Below, piece by piece: positions 54,130 to 63,336 of a stretch of 64,000 nucleotides of DNA (position 1 is the first letter of the stretch; each line of letters starts with the position of its first letter). Both the position numbers and the translations under genes were made by a program. The stretch lies in the NCBI GenBank assembly GCA_002753395.1, contig PEAB01000003.1:20022-84021 (forward strand), written 5' to 3'. The DNA is from Nitrospirae bacterium MYbinv3 (GTDB lineage: Bacteria; Nitrospirota; Thermodesulfovibrionia; Thermodesulfovibrionales; Magnetobacteriaceae). A model generated the notes under the pieces. The model was given only the letters and a program-made list of their open reading frames with translations, was not told the DNA's origin and ran no database searches.

Positions 54130-56637
54130 ATGATTAGATCTGAAAAAATAAAAGATATACTTCATGCAACAGATGTACAGTCGTTAAAATTCTCCTTCTT
54201 AACACATCTGAAATACTCCCTGGCCAAGGACGAGTACTCAGCCACAAAACGGGACTTCTACAAGGCGCTGTCCCTCACGATAAGGGACCGCTTGGTTGAA
54301 AAATGGATAAGCACCCAACAAACCTACTACAACGTAGATACTAAGAGGGTCTACTACCTCTCCTTGGAGTTCTTAACTGGCAGGTCGTTGGGTAATGCCC
54401 TTATATGCCTCGATCTCTATGATAAGATTGAAAAGGCCCTAAACGAGCTCGGCTATGACCTGGAGGAGTTAAGAGAGTTAGAGTGGGATGCAGGGCTTGG
54501 CAACGGCGGCCTTGGAAGGCTTGCCGCATGTTTTATGGACTCTATGGCAACCCTACAACTGCCGGGCTATGGATACGGAATCCGCTATGAATATGGTATA
54601 TTTGTTCAAAAGATCAAGAACGGTTATCAAGTAGAGACGCCTGATAACTGGCTGCGCTATGGCAATGCCTGGGAGATAGAGAGGCCGGAAAACCTCTATA
54701 TAATCAACTACTACGGCAATGTCAAACCCTACTATGATAACAACGGGTTTCTGAGACACGAATGGGTCAACACACAAGATGTTGTGGCCATAGCCTACGA
54801 CAGCCCCATACCAGGATACGCAAACAACACCGTTAACACGCTCAGGCTCTGGGGCGCTAAGTCTACACGCGAATTTGACCTGAATTACTTCCAACACGGC
54901 GACTACGACAAGGCCGTCTCCGATAAGGTATTTACAGAGACCATATCAAAGGTTCTCTACCCTAACGACAACGTATTTGAAGGCAAGGAGCTGCGACTAA
55001 AACAGGAGTACTTCTTTGTCTCTGCAACACTCCAGGATATCATAAGACGATACAAAAAGAACTTCCCAGATAGAGCAGACTTTAGGGATTTCCCAAAAAA
55101 AGTGGTGATCCAATTAAACGACACCCATCCAGCCATCGCCATTGCAGAACTTATGCGCGTCCTCGTTGACATAGAGTGCATTGGATGGGATAGGGCATGG
55201 GAGATAACCTCGAACTCCTTTGCCTACACCAACCACACCATCATGCAGGAGGCCCTCGAACGCTGGCCTGTGCATCTGATGGAGCGGGTCCTGCCTAGAC
55301 ACTTACAGATCATCTACGAAATCAACCAGCGCTTCCTCGACTCAGTCAGCGCAAGGTATCCAGGGGACGATGGTAGATTAAGAAGGATGTCCATCATCGA
55401 GGAAGGCGATGAGAAAAAGGTACGCATGGCCAACCTGTCGATCGTCGGCAGTTTATCAGTCAACGGCGTCAGCGCCCTGCACTCTGAGATCCTCAAACTC
55501 GACCTGTTTAAAGACTTCTATGAGCTGTGGCCTCATAAGTTCAACAACAAGACAAACGGTATCACACAGCGGCGCTTTTTGGCGTTGTGCAATATAGAAT
55601 TAGCAAGACTCATAACCGGACACATTGGCGACGGGTGGATCATAAACCTTAAGGACCTAAAAAAGCTCATACCGCTTAGCAATGATAAAGACTTCCTGAA
55701 ACGGTGGCATGAGATCAAACAAAGAAATAAACGACACCTTGCCGTATGTATCATGGATCATCAAGGTATTAGCGTCAATCCAAACTCAATCTTTGACTGC
55801 CAGCTCAAGAGAATCCACGAGTACAAGCGGCAGTTGCTAAACGCTATGCACGTCATATACATGTATAATAGGATAAAGGCCAATCCAAGTTGTAGTTTCG
55901 TCCCCAGAACCGTGATCTTTGCTGGTAAGGCAGCCCCCGGATATTATATGGCCAAACTTATCATAAAACTCATAAACTCCATAGCAGAGGTGGTCAACGA
56001 CGACCCTGCTGTTGGTGACAAATTAAAGGTTGTTTTTATAGAAAACTACTCCGTGACGGTTGCAGAAAAGCTGTTACCAGCCGCCGATCTTTCTGAACAG
56101 ATATCCACGGCCGGTACTGAGGCCTCAGGCACTGGCAATATGAAGTTTGCCCTCAATGGCGCCCTCACCATTGGGACGCTAGATGGGGCCAATATTGAGA
56201 TAAGACAGGAGGTAGGAAAGGACAACTTCTTCAACTTTGGTCTGACATCCGAACAGATAGATGGAATAAAGAAGAGCGGCTATAATCCAAAGCACTACTA
56301 TGATACTAACCCGCAGCTCAGGGAGGTCATAGACATGATAAGAGGCGGTTTCTTTAACCCATCACAGCCAGACCTCTTTAGGGACATCGTCGATTCTCTC
56401 CTGTATCACGGTGATAGATTCTTCTTGCTTGCAGATTTTGGCCATTACGTTGAGTGTCAAAATAAGGTCAGCGAGACATATGCAGACTGGGGGAAATGGA
56501 CAAAGATGTCTGTCTTAAACGTGGCCTCGATGGGTTATTTCTCAAGCGATAGAACCATTGAAGAGTACTCCCGTGAGATATGGAATGTTAAACCGGTGCC
56601 TATAAATGTGTCGGGCAGCGGTGGAGAACAGGATTAA
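54130..56637 (+). CDS. glgP: Glycogen/alpha-glucan phosphorylase
   Basis: 835 residues, GT35 family. It releases glucose-1-phosphate from glycogen or maltodextrin. The PLP-binding Lys lies in GTEASGTGNMKFALNGALTIG; other conserved blocks are YYLSLEFLTGRSLGNAL, DAGLGNGGLGRLAACFMDSMA and NDTHPAIAIAELMR. Full length, ATG 54130 after AGGAAGG. It is followed after only 6 bp by tex. Confidence 0.96.
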   Translation: MIRSEKIKDILHATDVQSLKFSFLTHLKYSLAKDEYSATKRDFYKALSLTIRDRLVEKWISTQQTYYNVDTKRVYYLSLEFLTGRSLGNALICLDLYDKIEKALNELGYDLEELRELEWDAGLGNGGLGRLAACFMDSMATLQLPGYGYGIRYEYGIFVQKIKNGYQVETPDNWLRYGNAWEIERPENLYIINYYGNVKPYYDNNGFLRHEWVNTQDVVAIAYDSPIPGYANNTVNTLRLWGAKSTREFDLNYFQHGDYDKAVSDKVFTETISKVLYPNDNVFEGKELRLKQEYFFVSATLQDIIRRYKKNFPDRADFRDFPKKVVIQLNDTHPAIAIAELMRVLVDIECIGWDRAWEITSNSFAYTNHTIMQEALERWPVHLMERVLPRHLQIIYEINQRFLDSVSARYPGDDGRLRRMSIIEEGDEKKVRMANLSIVGSLSVNGVSALHSEILKLDLFKDFYELWPHKFNNKTNGITQRRFLALCNIELARLITGHIGDGWIINLKDLKKLIPLSNDKDFLKRWHEIKQRNKRHLAVCIMDHQGISVNPNSIFDCQLKRIHEYKRQLLNAMHVIYMYNRIKANPSCSFVPRTVIFAGKAAPGYYMAKLIIKLINSIAEVVNDDPAVGDKLKVVFIENYSVTVAEKLLPAADLSEQISTAGTEASGTGNMKFALNGALTIGTLDGANIEIRQEVGKDNFFNFGLTSEQIDGIKKSGYNPKHYYDTNPQLREVIDMIRGGFFNPSQPDLFRDIVDSLLYHGDRFFLLADFGHYVECQNKVSETYADWGKWTKMSVLNVASMGYFSSDRTIEEYSREIWNVKPVPINVSGSGGEQD

Positions 56638-56643
56638 TATTGT

Positions 56644-58782
56644 ATGAATAACGAACATGTCTTAAAGATATCCCATGAGCTATCCGTCAAAGAGTGGCAG
56701 GTGGCGGCGACTGTCGCACTGCTTGATGAGGGGGCCACGGTGCCGTTTATATCGAGGTACAGGAAGGAGGTCACCGGCTCCCTAGACGAGGTGGCAATCA
56801 CGGCGGTTCGCGACAGAACCGAACAGCTAAGGGAATTGGATAAGCGGCGGGAGGCGATCTTAAAGTCCCTTCAGGAGAGAGGAAAACTCACAGAGGAACT
56901 AAAAGAGAAGATACTCAAGGCCGAGACGATGGCCGTCTTAGAGGATATATACCTGCCCTATCGACCCAAGCGCCGCACGCGGGCAACCATTGCAAGAGAA
57001 AAAGGGCTTGAGCCATTGGCACAGCGCATCTTCGCTCAAGATGGCATAGACCCGCAGGTTGAGGCTATGGGCTACGTCGATACGGACAAGGGCGTTAAGG
57101 ATGTAGAGGAGGCCCTTGCCGGGGCGCGGGATATCATCGCTGAGTGGGTAAACGAAGACCAGGCAGGACGCGCAAAGATGCGTGAGCTGTTTGAGAACAA
57201 GGGCACGTTCAGGGCAAAGTCTGTCTCAGACGACGAGGAAGAGGCCCTTAAGTACAAGGACTACTTTGATTGGGAAGAGCCGGTGCCTAGTGCGCCCTCT
57301 CACCGGATACTGGCCTTAAGGCGAGGTGAGAAGGAAGGGTTTTTGTCGCTTCGCACGTTGCCGCCAGAGGAAGATGCCTTCATAATCCTAAACTCACTCT
57401 TTGTAAAGGGCGATGGCGCCGACTCTCAACAGGTAAAGATGGCGGTGCATGATAGCTACAAGAGGCTCTTGTCTGTTTCTATGGAGACGGAGATACGACT
57501 GACCACAAAGAAGCGTGCCGATGAGGAGGCCATAAAGGTCTTTGCCGAGAACCTGCGACAACTCTTGTTGGCTCCCCCGCTGGGTCAAAAGAACGTCCTT
57601 GCCATAGACCCGGGTTTTCGCACTGGCTGTAAGATTGTCTGCCTAGATATGCAGGGCAAGTTGCTATATTCAGATGCCGTATATCCGTTTCAGTCTGAAA
57701 GGCAGGTGGCAGAGGCCGCTGAGAAGCTCAAATCGCTCTGCGCTAAGTTCGACATAAACGCAATCGCTATAGGTAATGGCACGGCAAGCAGAGAGACAGA
57801 GGGATTTGTAAGGTCCCTGGCGCTGCCTGAGTCTATTCAGATCGTGTTGGTCAACGAGAGTGGGGCGTCCGTGTACTCTGCATCGGAGGTGGCGCGTGAG
57901 GAGTTCCCTGATCATGATGTTACGGTCAGGGGGGCGGTGTCTATAGGCAGGCGGCTAATGGATCCGTTGGCGGAGCTGGTCAAGATAGACCCCAAATCCA
58001 TCGGTGTTGGTCAGTACCAGCATGACGTGGATCAGGGCGCCTTAAAGCACAGCCTCGACGACGTCGTCGTCAGTTGTGTAAATGCCGTTGGTGTGGAGGT
58101 CAACATGGCAAGCAAGCAGCTCTTGACCTACGTCTCTGGACTGGGTCCCCAGCTTGCTGCGAGGATTGTTGATTACAGGCAAACTTATGGGCCGTTTCAG
58201 TCAAGGGATGAGCTTAGAAAGGTTCCCAAGCTCGGTCCGAAGGCATTTGAACAGGCGGCTGGCTTTTTGCGCATCAGGGAGGCCAAAAACCCCCTTGATG
58301 CCAGCGCCGTACACCCTGAGAGTTATCCGATCGTCTACACAATAGCAGATGACCTCAAGTGTTCCGTAACCGATCTGATCCACAACTCGGATATACACAA
58401 GCTGGTAGACATCAGAAAGTACGTTACGGATACCGTGGGCGTGCCGACGTTGACTGATATCCTTGGGGAGTTGGCTAAGCCAGGGCGAGACCCGCGGCAG
58501 AGGTTTGAGTCCATAAGGTTCCTTGACGGGGTTAATACGATTGAGGATGTAAAGGCTGGTATGAAGCTGCCGGGGATAATTACAAACATCACGGCTTTTG
58601 GGGTGTTTGTGGACATCGGCGTCCATCAGGATGGTCTAGTACACATCAGTCAGCTTGCGGATCGGTACGTAAAAAACCCCACCGATGTGGTCAAGGTACA
58701 GCAAAAGGTCAGTGTAACCGTGCTGGAAGTAGACGTCAAGAGGAAAAGGATATCGCTGTCAATGAAGAATCAGAAGGGATAG
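56644..58782 (+). CDS. tex: Tex family RNA-binding transcription accessory protein
   Basis: 712 residues. N-terminal helix-rich Tex domain with VPFISRYRKEVTGSLDEVAI; YqgF/RNase H-like domain (about 318-440, LAIDPGFRTGCKIVCLD); helix-hairpin-helix region (about 480-560); C-terminal S1 domain (about 635-710, GMKLPGIITNITAFGVFVDIG). Tex proteins bind RNA and affect transcription fitness broadly. ATG start with an ATT-rich leader. Confidence 0.96.
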   Translation: MNNEHVLKISHELSVKEWQVAATVALLDEGATVPFISRYRKEVTGSLDEVAITAVRDRTEQLRELDKRREAILKSLQERGKLTEELKEKILKAETMAVLEDIYLPYRPKRRTRATIAREKGLEPLAQRIFAQDGIDPQVEAMGYVDTDKGVKDVEEALAGARDIIAEWVNEDQAGRAKMRELFENKGTFRAKSVSDDEEEALKYKDYFDWEEPVPSAPSHRILALRRGEKEGFLSLRTLPPEEDAFIILNSLFVKGDGADSQQVKMAVHDSYKRLLSVSMETEIRLTTKKRADEEAIKVFAENLRQLLLAPPLGQKNVLAIDPGFRTGCKIVCLDMQGKLLYSDAVYPFQSERQVAEAAEKLKSLCAKFDINAIAIGNGTASRETEGFVRSLALPESIQIVLVNESGASVYSASEVAREEFPDHDVTVRGAVSIGRRLMDPLAELVKIDPKSIGVGQYQHDVDQGALKHSLDDVVVSCVNAVGVEVNMASKQLLTYVSGLGPQLAARIVDYRQTYGPFQSRDELRKVPKLGPKAFEQAAGFLRIREAKNPLDASAVHPESYPIVYTIADDLKCSVTDLIHNSDIHKLVDIRKYVTDTVGVPTLTDILGELAKPGRDPRQRFESIRFLDGVNTIEDVKAGMKLPGIITNITAFGVFVDIGVHQDGLVHISQLADRYVKNPTDVVKVQQKVSVTVLEVDVKRKRISLSMKNQKG

Positions 58783-58795
58783 AGAAGAAGAGAAG

Positions 58796-58846
58796 GGGGA
58801 ACTCTGCTCCCCCTCAGACCCACTCGCAAGGGGACCAGTCCCCTTG
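58796..58846. terminator. G-rich hairpins after tex
   Basis: GGGGGAACTCTGCTCCCCC (58796-58814) and AAGGGGACCAGTCCCCTT form two hairpins of the repeat-module kind between convergent genes. They may end both transcripts; they also look like a stripped family A core. Confidence 0.4.
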
Positions 58847-58944
58847 ACCCCGTAATGCTCAATCCTAATATTTATGTTAAGCCAAGAACTTATTCACAAG
58901 CATTTTTATGCGCAATACAGCTGATTATTACTTAGTGATTTTAA

Positions 58945-60741
58945 TTATAGTCGTTTAGCAAATAGCTGAGATAGTTCTTTGCTTGTTATAAAAGGCGACT
59001 GACCTCGTTCAATTCCTTTACCACGAATGCATAGCAAATCACCTTTTCCTAACAGGGCTTCAGCGCCTCCTTCATTTATTATTATCTGTGAGTATAACGG
59101 TTTTGTAACCCTGAGGCATATCTTAAGTGGGAGGTTTGCCCTTATTAACCCGGTGACAATCTCCTTGACGGGATGTTGTGTGGTCAATACGAGGTGGATA
59201 CCAGCGGCTCGACCTTTTTGTGCCAGTTTTATTATCAGGTTTTCAAATAATTTTTTCTTGTCCTTAGTCAATGTCAGTATAATATCGCCAAATTCATCTA
59301 TGATGATTATATGGAACGGGATATCCTCTTTTCCAGCCTTAAAACGAGCGCTTAGACAATCAAGCCCCTCTAAAGCAAATTGTTTAAAGCGTGACTCCAT
59401 ATCCTCAACTGTCTTTTCAAGGCATACAATAGTTGAACTGCCATAGTCATCTTCATTTTCTGCTTGATATTGACACTTCGCTGCTTCAAACTCTTTTGCT
59501 GCAAATGTGACCTTTTTGGGGTCAATGATCATGAGCTTCAGGCTGTGTGGTTTGTTTTTGGCGATTAACGATGCAACCATCGACTTGAGAAACTCGCTTT
59601 TTCCGCTGCCGGATGTTCCAGCCACAATGGCATGACACATGTTTGGGTCGGCAAAGTCGGCAATAATGACCTTGTTATCAATCCCGATGCCTACAGGGAA
59701 GGAGACGGGACTTTTATCTACCAGATATTCAGGTGTATTTACGATATCTCTCCAGGGAACTGTATCGGGTCTTTCCTTTGGTATATCTATAGTTACAAAG
59801 CCCCCTGACTCGCTGATCAGAGGTGCGTGACTCAGAGCGAGACGCACTTTTAGGTCCTTTGCAAGCCCTGCCAGTTTTGCAATCTTTAAACCGCTGGCGG
59901 GTATCAACTTATAACGAACCAACTGTGGTGCTTCCACTTTACCAATGACCTCAACGGATAACTTAAATTGCTCGTAAAACCTCTTAATGTCATCGGAGAG
60001 GTCTATGGTCTCGCTGGCCAATTCACAAAGGACGGGGGCGACGATTTCGGTGAATATGCTGTCAAGTTCATCGGCGTTAAAGGAGACTTTATCAAGTTTG
60101 GGCAGATAGTATTCGATTGTTCCGTGAAACTTTATAGCAGGGTTAGTCATGGTCAGGAGCCTTGCATACACGGCAATCTGGAGCATATCGTGTTTCATGT
60201 TGTCGCCCCTTGAGAGTTTATAGTCTACGATCTCGAGTTGGTTTTGAGGGTGGGTTCTTACGGCGTCTATTTTTCCTGAGACAAAGATAGAATTAGCGCC
60301 AAAAGGAAAGTGCACATCTTTTACATAGGCCTCTTTTGCCAAAAACACATCCTGCCATGATTTAAAGCCTTCAGTTCTATTTCGCAGGTCTACAAGATGG
60401 TCACAAAACGACATCAGGCACTGGCTGAGGTGATATGCTGATTCTACTTGTCCTTCTCCAAGGATTTCATTTAGTATTTTCACCGCAAATCGTTCATACA
60501 TCTCACCCCATAGTCTGTTGCCATCGTTTAGCTCAACGGTGGCCTTCTTGTTTTTCGCTTCAATAAGGCAGTCCACAAAGTCCGCTACTATCTTGTGAAA
60601 GGCTGTTCCCTTTACAGGAAAAGGGCCACCCCCCTTGGTGCAGTCAGTAGAGGGCTTGTTGCCCTTCAACCATTCATTGCGCCACTTGACATCGAGGCAT
60701 GCACATTTTAACTCACTGACACTTATAGTCTTTACTGCCAT
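58945..60741 (-). CDS. RecB-type PD-(D/E)XK nuclease fused to FtsK DNA translocase
   Basis: 598 residues. Residues about 1-215 form a RecB/Cas4-like nuclease: H49 in GTAFHKIV, D159 in SGKIDAV, D173-Y-K175 in LEIVDYKLS, Q188 and Y192 in QIAVYARLL, i.e. a complete active site, with Cys13/Cys15/Cys34 near the start. Residues about 265-345 match the FtsK beta domain (VRYKLIPASGLKIAKLAGLAKDL) and 350-590 the FtsK/SpoIIIE motor: Walker A GTSGSGKS (375-382), Walker B IIIIDEF, and LAQKGRAAGIHLVLTTQHP. There is no gamma domain. Its start overlaps the upstream ATPase stop by 10 bp. Probable DNA-pumping nuclease, perhaps of an antiviral or plasmid-control system (inference). Confidence 0.9.
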   Translation of the reverse strand: MAVKTISVSELKCACLDVKWRNEWLKGNKPSTDCTKGGGPFPVKGTAFHKIVADFVDCLIEAKNKKATVELNDGNRLWGEMYERFAVKILNEILGEGQVESAYHLSQCLMSFCDHLVDLRNRTEGFKSWQDVFLAKEAYVKDVHFPFGANSIFVSGKIDAVRTHPQNQLEIVDYKLSRGDNMKHDMLQIAVYARLLTMTNPAIKFHGTIEYYLPKLDKVSFNADELDSIFTEIVAPVLCELASETIDLSDDIKRFYEQFKLSVEVIGKVEAPQLVRYKLIPASGLKIAKLAGLAKDLKVRLALSHAPLISESGGFVTIDIPKERPDTVPWRDIVNTPEYLVDKSPVSFPVGIGIDNKVIIADFADPNMCHAIVAGTSGSGKSEFLKSMVASLIAKNKPHSLKLMIIDPKKVTFAAKEFEAAKCQYQAENEDDYGSSTIVCLEKTVEDMESRFKQFALEGLDCLSARFKAGKEDIPFHIIIIDEFGDIILTLTKDKKKLFENLIIKLAQKGRAAGIHLVLTTQHPVKEIVTGLIRANLPLKICLRVTKPLYSQIIINEGGAEALLGKGDLLCIRGKGIERGQSPFITSKELSQLFAKRL

Positions 60742-62785
60742 TGGAGCACCGTTATTGTTGGCCCCCTAGTAATCCTTATTTGTGTGATCTGTCTACAGGA
60801 AGACAGACACACCTCATTGGTAATTGGTCCGACAACGTCCGTTAGCTCTAGCATCGACAGTTGATTAACAAGGTCATCTATGCTCTGCATTTTTTTGATG
60901 CTCATAATTTCAATAATCGCCTTGATCAAATTGACACTTGGCGGTAATAGAGGCGGCGGTGGAGCAATCTCAATAAAGGGCGGCGGTTTCATTATTTCTT
61001 CCCAGAAGAAACCAAGTTTTGCAAAGATAAACTTTAGAACTACATCAGGTTCAAATGGTGGAACATCCCCTGCACAAGAGTCATTGTAGAGGGTGTGAGC
61101 TGCATACAGTTTCGCGATTTTTTCGATATCTTCTAATTCGATTATATGTAGAAATCTTTCTTTAGCTGCATTAATAGCTACGCCTATCTGCCTCCAGCCT
61201 GGAATTGGTATTCTAGGTAAATCTGGCGTTATTCGAAACATCACAATCTTTGTATTATTATTATGACCAAAAAGACGGTTTGCTTCATTCGCGATTCCAT
61301 TCCATGTGGAATGATGCTTACCTGCTTCAAAACCGAAATAAAACCGTCTCTTTTCTAAAACCTGTCTCTCTTTTAAAACCCAATGTAAGGTCAACCACGG
61401 CCTCTGACCTTTATATTCACTGATTGTGAGACCTGTAAGACCGCTTGCGGCTTCTTTAACTAACCAGTAAAAAGTCTCTGGCAAGAATACAATGGGTTTT
61501 TGCTTTTCTTTTTCAACATAGTTATCATACAGCTTTTCTATACATGGTTCGGGTAATGGTGGCAAGCCTTCTATCTCTATCCAACGATTACTACATTCAA
61601 TCAATATCTTTCTTACGCATATTTCACTCTCGTCTTTAAACAAGCTTTTTAAAAAATTACCATTGTCACCAAAGACAGCCTTTCTATCTTCACAGTTTGC
61701 TTCTTTTAATCTTTTATCGATAAGCTCTCCTGCTTGTTCTCTTCCCATCCCTTGCAGAAGTATAGGTGGATTGCTCAATCGCTGAAGATTAGCATCATCC
61801 ATTTTATCTTTGATCCTATTTTCCCAGGTTGGCTTTATTGCTGTAACTACTGTCATATGATTATAGAAGTAATCCACCAACTGTTGTATTAAAGTACCTA
61901 GCGATCTCACAAGGTTTTCGTCTTTAGCGTATATTTCAGTCTGGTCTATGCAAAAAACAAATGGTCTAAAAAACCTTGCAATTTCACAAAAGTCTTTAAT
62001 TCTCGATTTACATAGTTCGTTAATGTCTACGTCTTCTATATTATTGTCAGATATTTTTATATCGATCTTATCAGCCTCATCCTTGTCAAACATCCCACCT
62101 ATAAGCCAGTCTATGCAGTTCTTTCTCACATTATAATTTCCTGTATAATAAGTATAAGTGAAAAGCACCCTCAGCCAATTAAAGGCAGAATCACTTAAAA
62201 CGATACTATGTTCTTCTATTTGCCCACAGAAAATTTCTTCCAATGTCGTAATATTTTCCTTAACCCATGCAAGCAGTACTTTTGATTTTTCATTTTTTTC
62301 ATATGGAATACTCTTTAGTTCATTAAAAGAAATTGGTATGTCTTCTTTTTTTATTAATTTATCCTTTACCCCATAAGATATCAATTTCTCTAAAATACCA
62401 AGGGTAAAGGCCTCAAGTTGTTGATAGTTATTTTCATTATCATGCTTACCATCAATTTTATCTGGTAAACGCAGTTCTTGTACAATCCTAAGCAATAGGG
62501 ATTGCCAAAACATCCTTGCACTTTCAAAAGGGGTTATATAAATCAGGGTTGCCTTCTGGTTTAATTTTTTAAACAACCGGCCAATTAAATGAGACTTCCC
62601 AAAGCCAGGGGCGGGGGATACGACTAACTGCGCATGAGTAAGCCTTTTTTTGTCTGGTTCAGACTCACCATCTAATTCATTAAACTTCTTAATAAGTTCA
62701 ATTAATGCGTGATCATTAAGCCCGGAGATACTCTGTTCAATGCTGCGAGGTTGATTAACTATATTTTTCCAAATGGATTAGGCAT
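60732..62785 (-). CDS. P-loop ATPase, frame interrupted once near its start
   Basis: About 684 residues if repaired. Walker A is in VSPAPGFGKSHLIGRLF (about 55-71) and a Walker B-like strand reads PFVFCIDQTEI (about 290). Long helical regions follow, then a Pro-rich linker (PPPPFIEIAPPPPLLPP). It is like large NTPases of the STAND/ORC type, family not identified. The only canonical start before Walker A is the ATG at 62783-62785 (MPNPFGK), with GAGAGGA upstream; after GGA-AAA the frame hits TAG, and one extra A in the A5 run (62764-62768) would restore it. It is either a frameshift mutation, an assembly error or a slippage site. An internal TTG (62576) would lose Walker A. Confidence 0.7.
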
Positions 62786-62813
62786 TATTATCTTGTCCTC
62801 TCTATGTCTTAAC

Positions 62814-63335
62814 TTAGCCTTTGTACTTTACTTGAAGTCGTAGTGTGCCTTTAAGATTAATTGCAGCGGCACGGGCTTCTTCAGAAGAATCAGACCAAAC
62901 ACCTTCATTTAATACCGCATTACCCAACCGGCTCTCTTCTAATAGTATCTTTTCAAGTTGCTCCCTGGTGGTAGAAAGCTCCTTTATCAATTTATATAAC
63001 TCCACGTATTCGAAATTACTCTCATCCCTGAGTTTTTTGTATGCCGTTAGCACCTGCTCTTTGGTCAGCACCTGTTTGTTTGTTACTGGCTCTGGCTGCT
63101 TAATCGAGGAGACATGCAGATAAAGAGTACTCCTACCGTGTTTTAACTCTAAGAGCTTACCATCTTCTACCAGCCGCTTAATAGCCGCTTGTGCATCATT
63201 GCGGATTTTTCCTGCCGGCAGAGCCTTCATTTTTTCAATCATAGTTTTGCTAAACAACAACTTGGGTTTAGCTGAGGTCTCTCTATCAATTATCTTATAA
63301 GCACGTTCCAGGATATTGCTAAATTCCTTTAAAAC
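62814..63335 (-). CDS. Winged-helix-like protein, N-terminus removed by IS insertion
   Basis: 173 codons remain open up to the insertion-sequence end at about 63336, without a native start; TTG 63258-63260 or ATG 63240-63242 could serve. The segment IRNDAQAAIKRLVEDGKLLELKHGRSTLYLHV looks like a recognition helix and wing; the rest is helical. It is 28 bp upstream of the ATPase on the same strand, so it belongs to the same operon. Family unknown. Confidence 0.55.
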   Translation of the reverse strand, partial: VLKEFSNILERAYKIIDRETSAKPKLLFSKTMIEKMKALPAGKIRNDAQAAIKRLVEDGKLLELKHGRSTLYLHVSSIKQPEPVTNKQVLTKEQVLTAYKKLRDESNFEYVELYKLIKELSTTREQLEKILLEESRLGNAVLNEGVWSDSSEEARAAAINLKGTLRLQVKYKG

Positions 63336-63336
63336 A

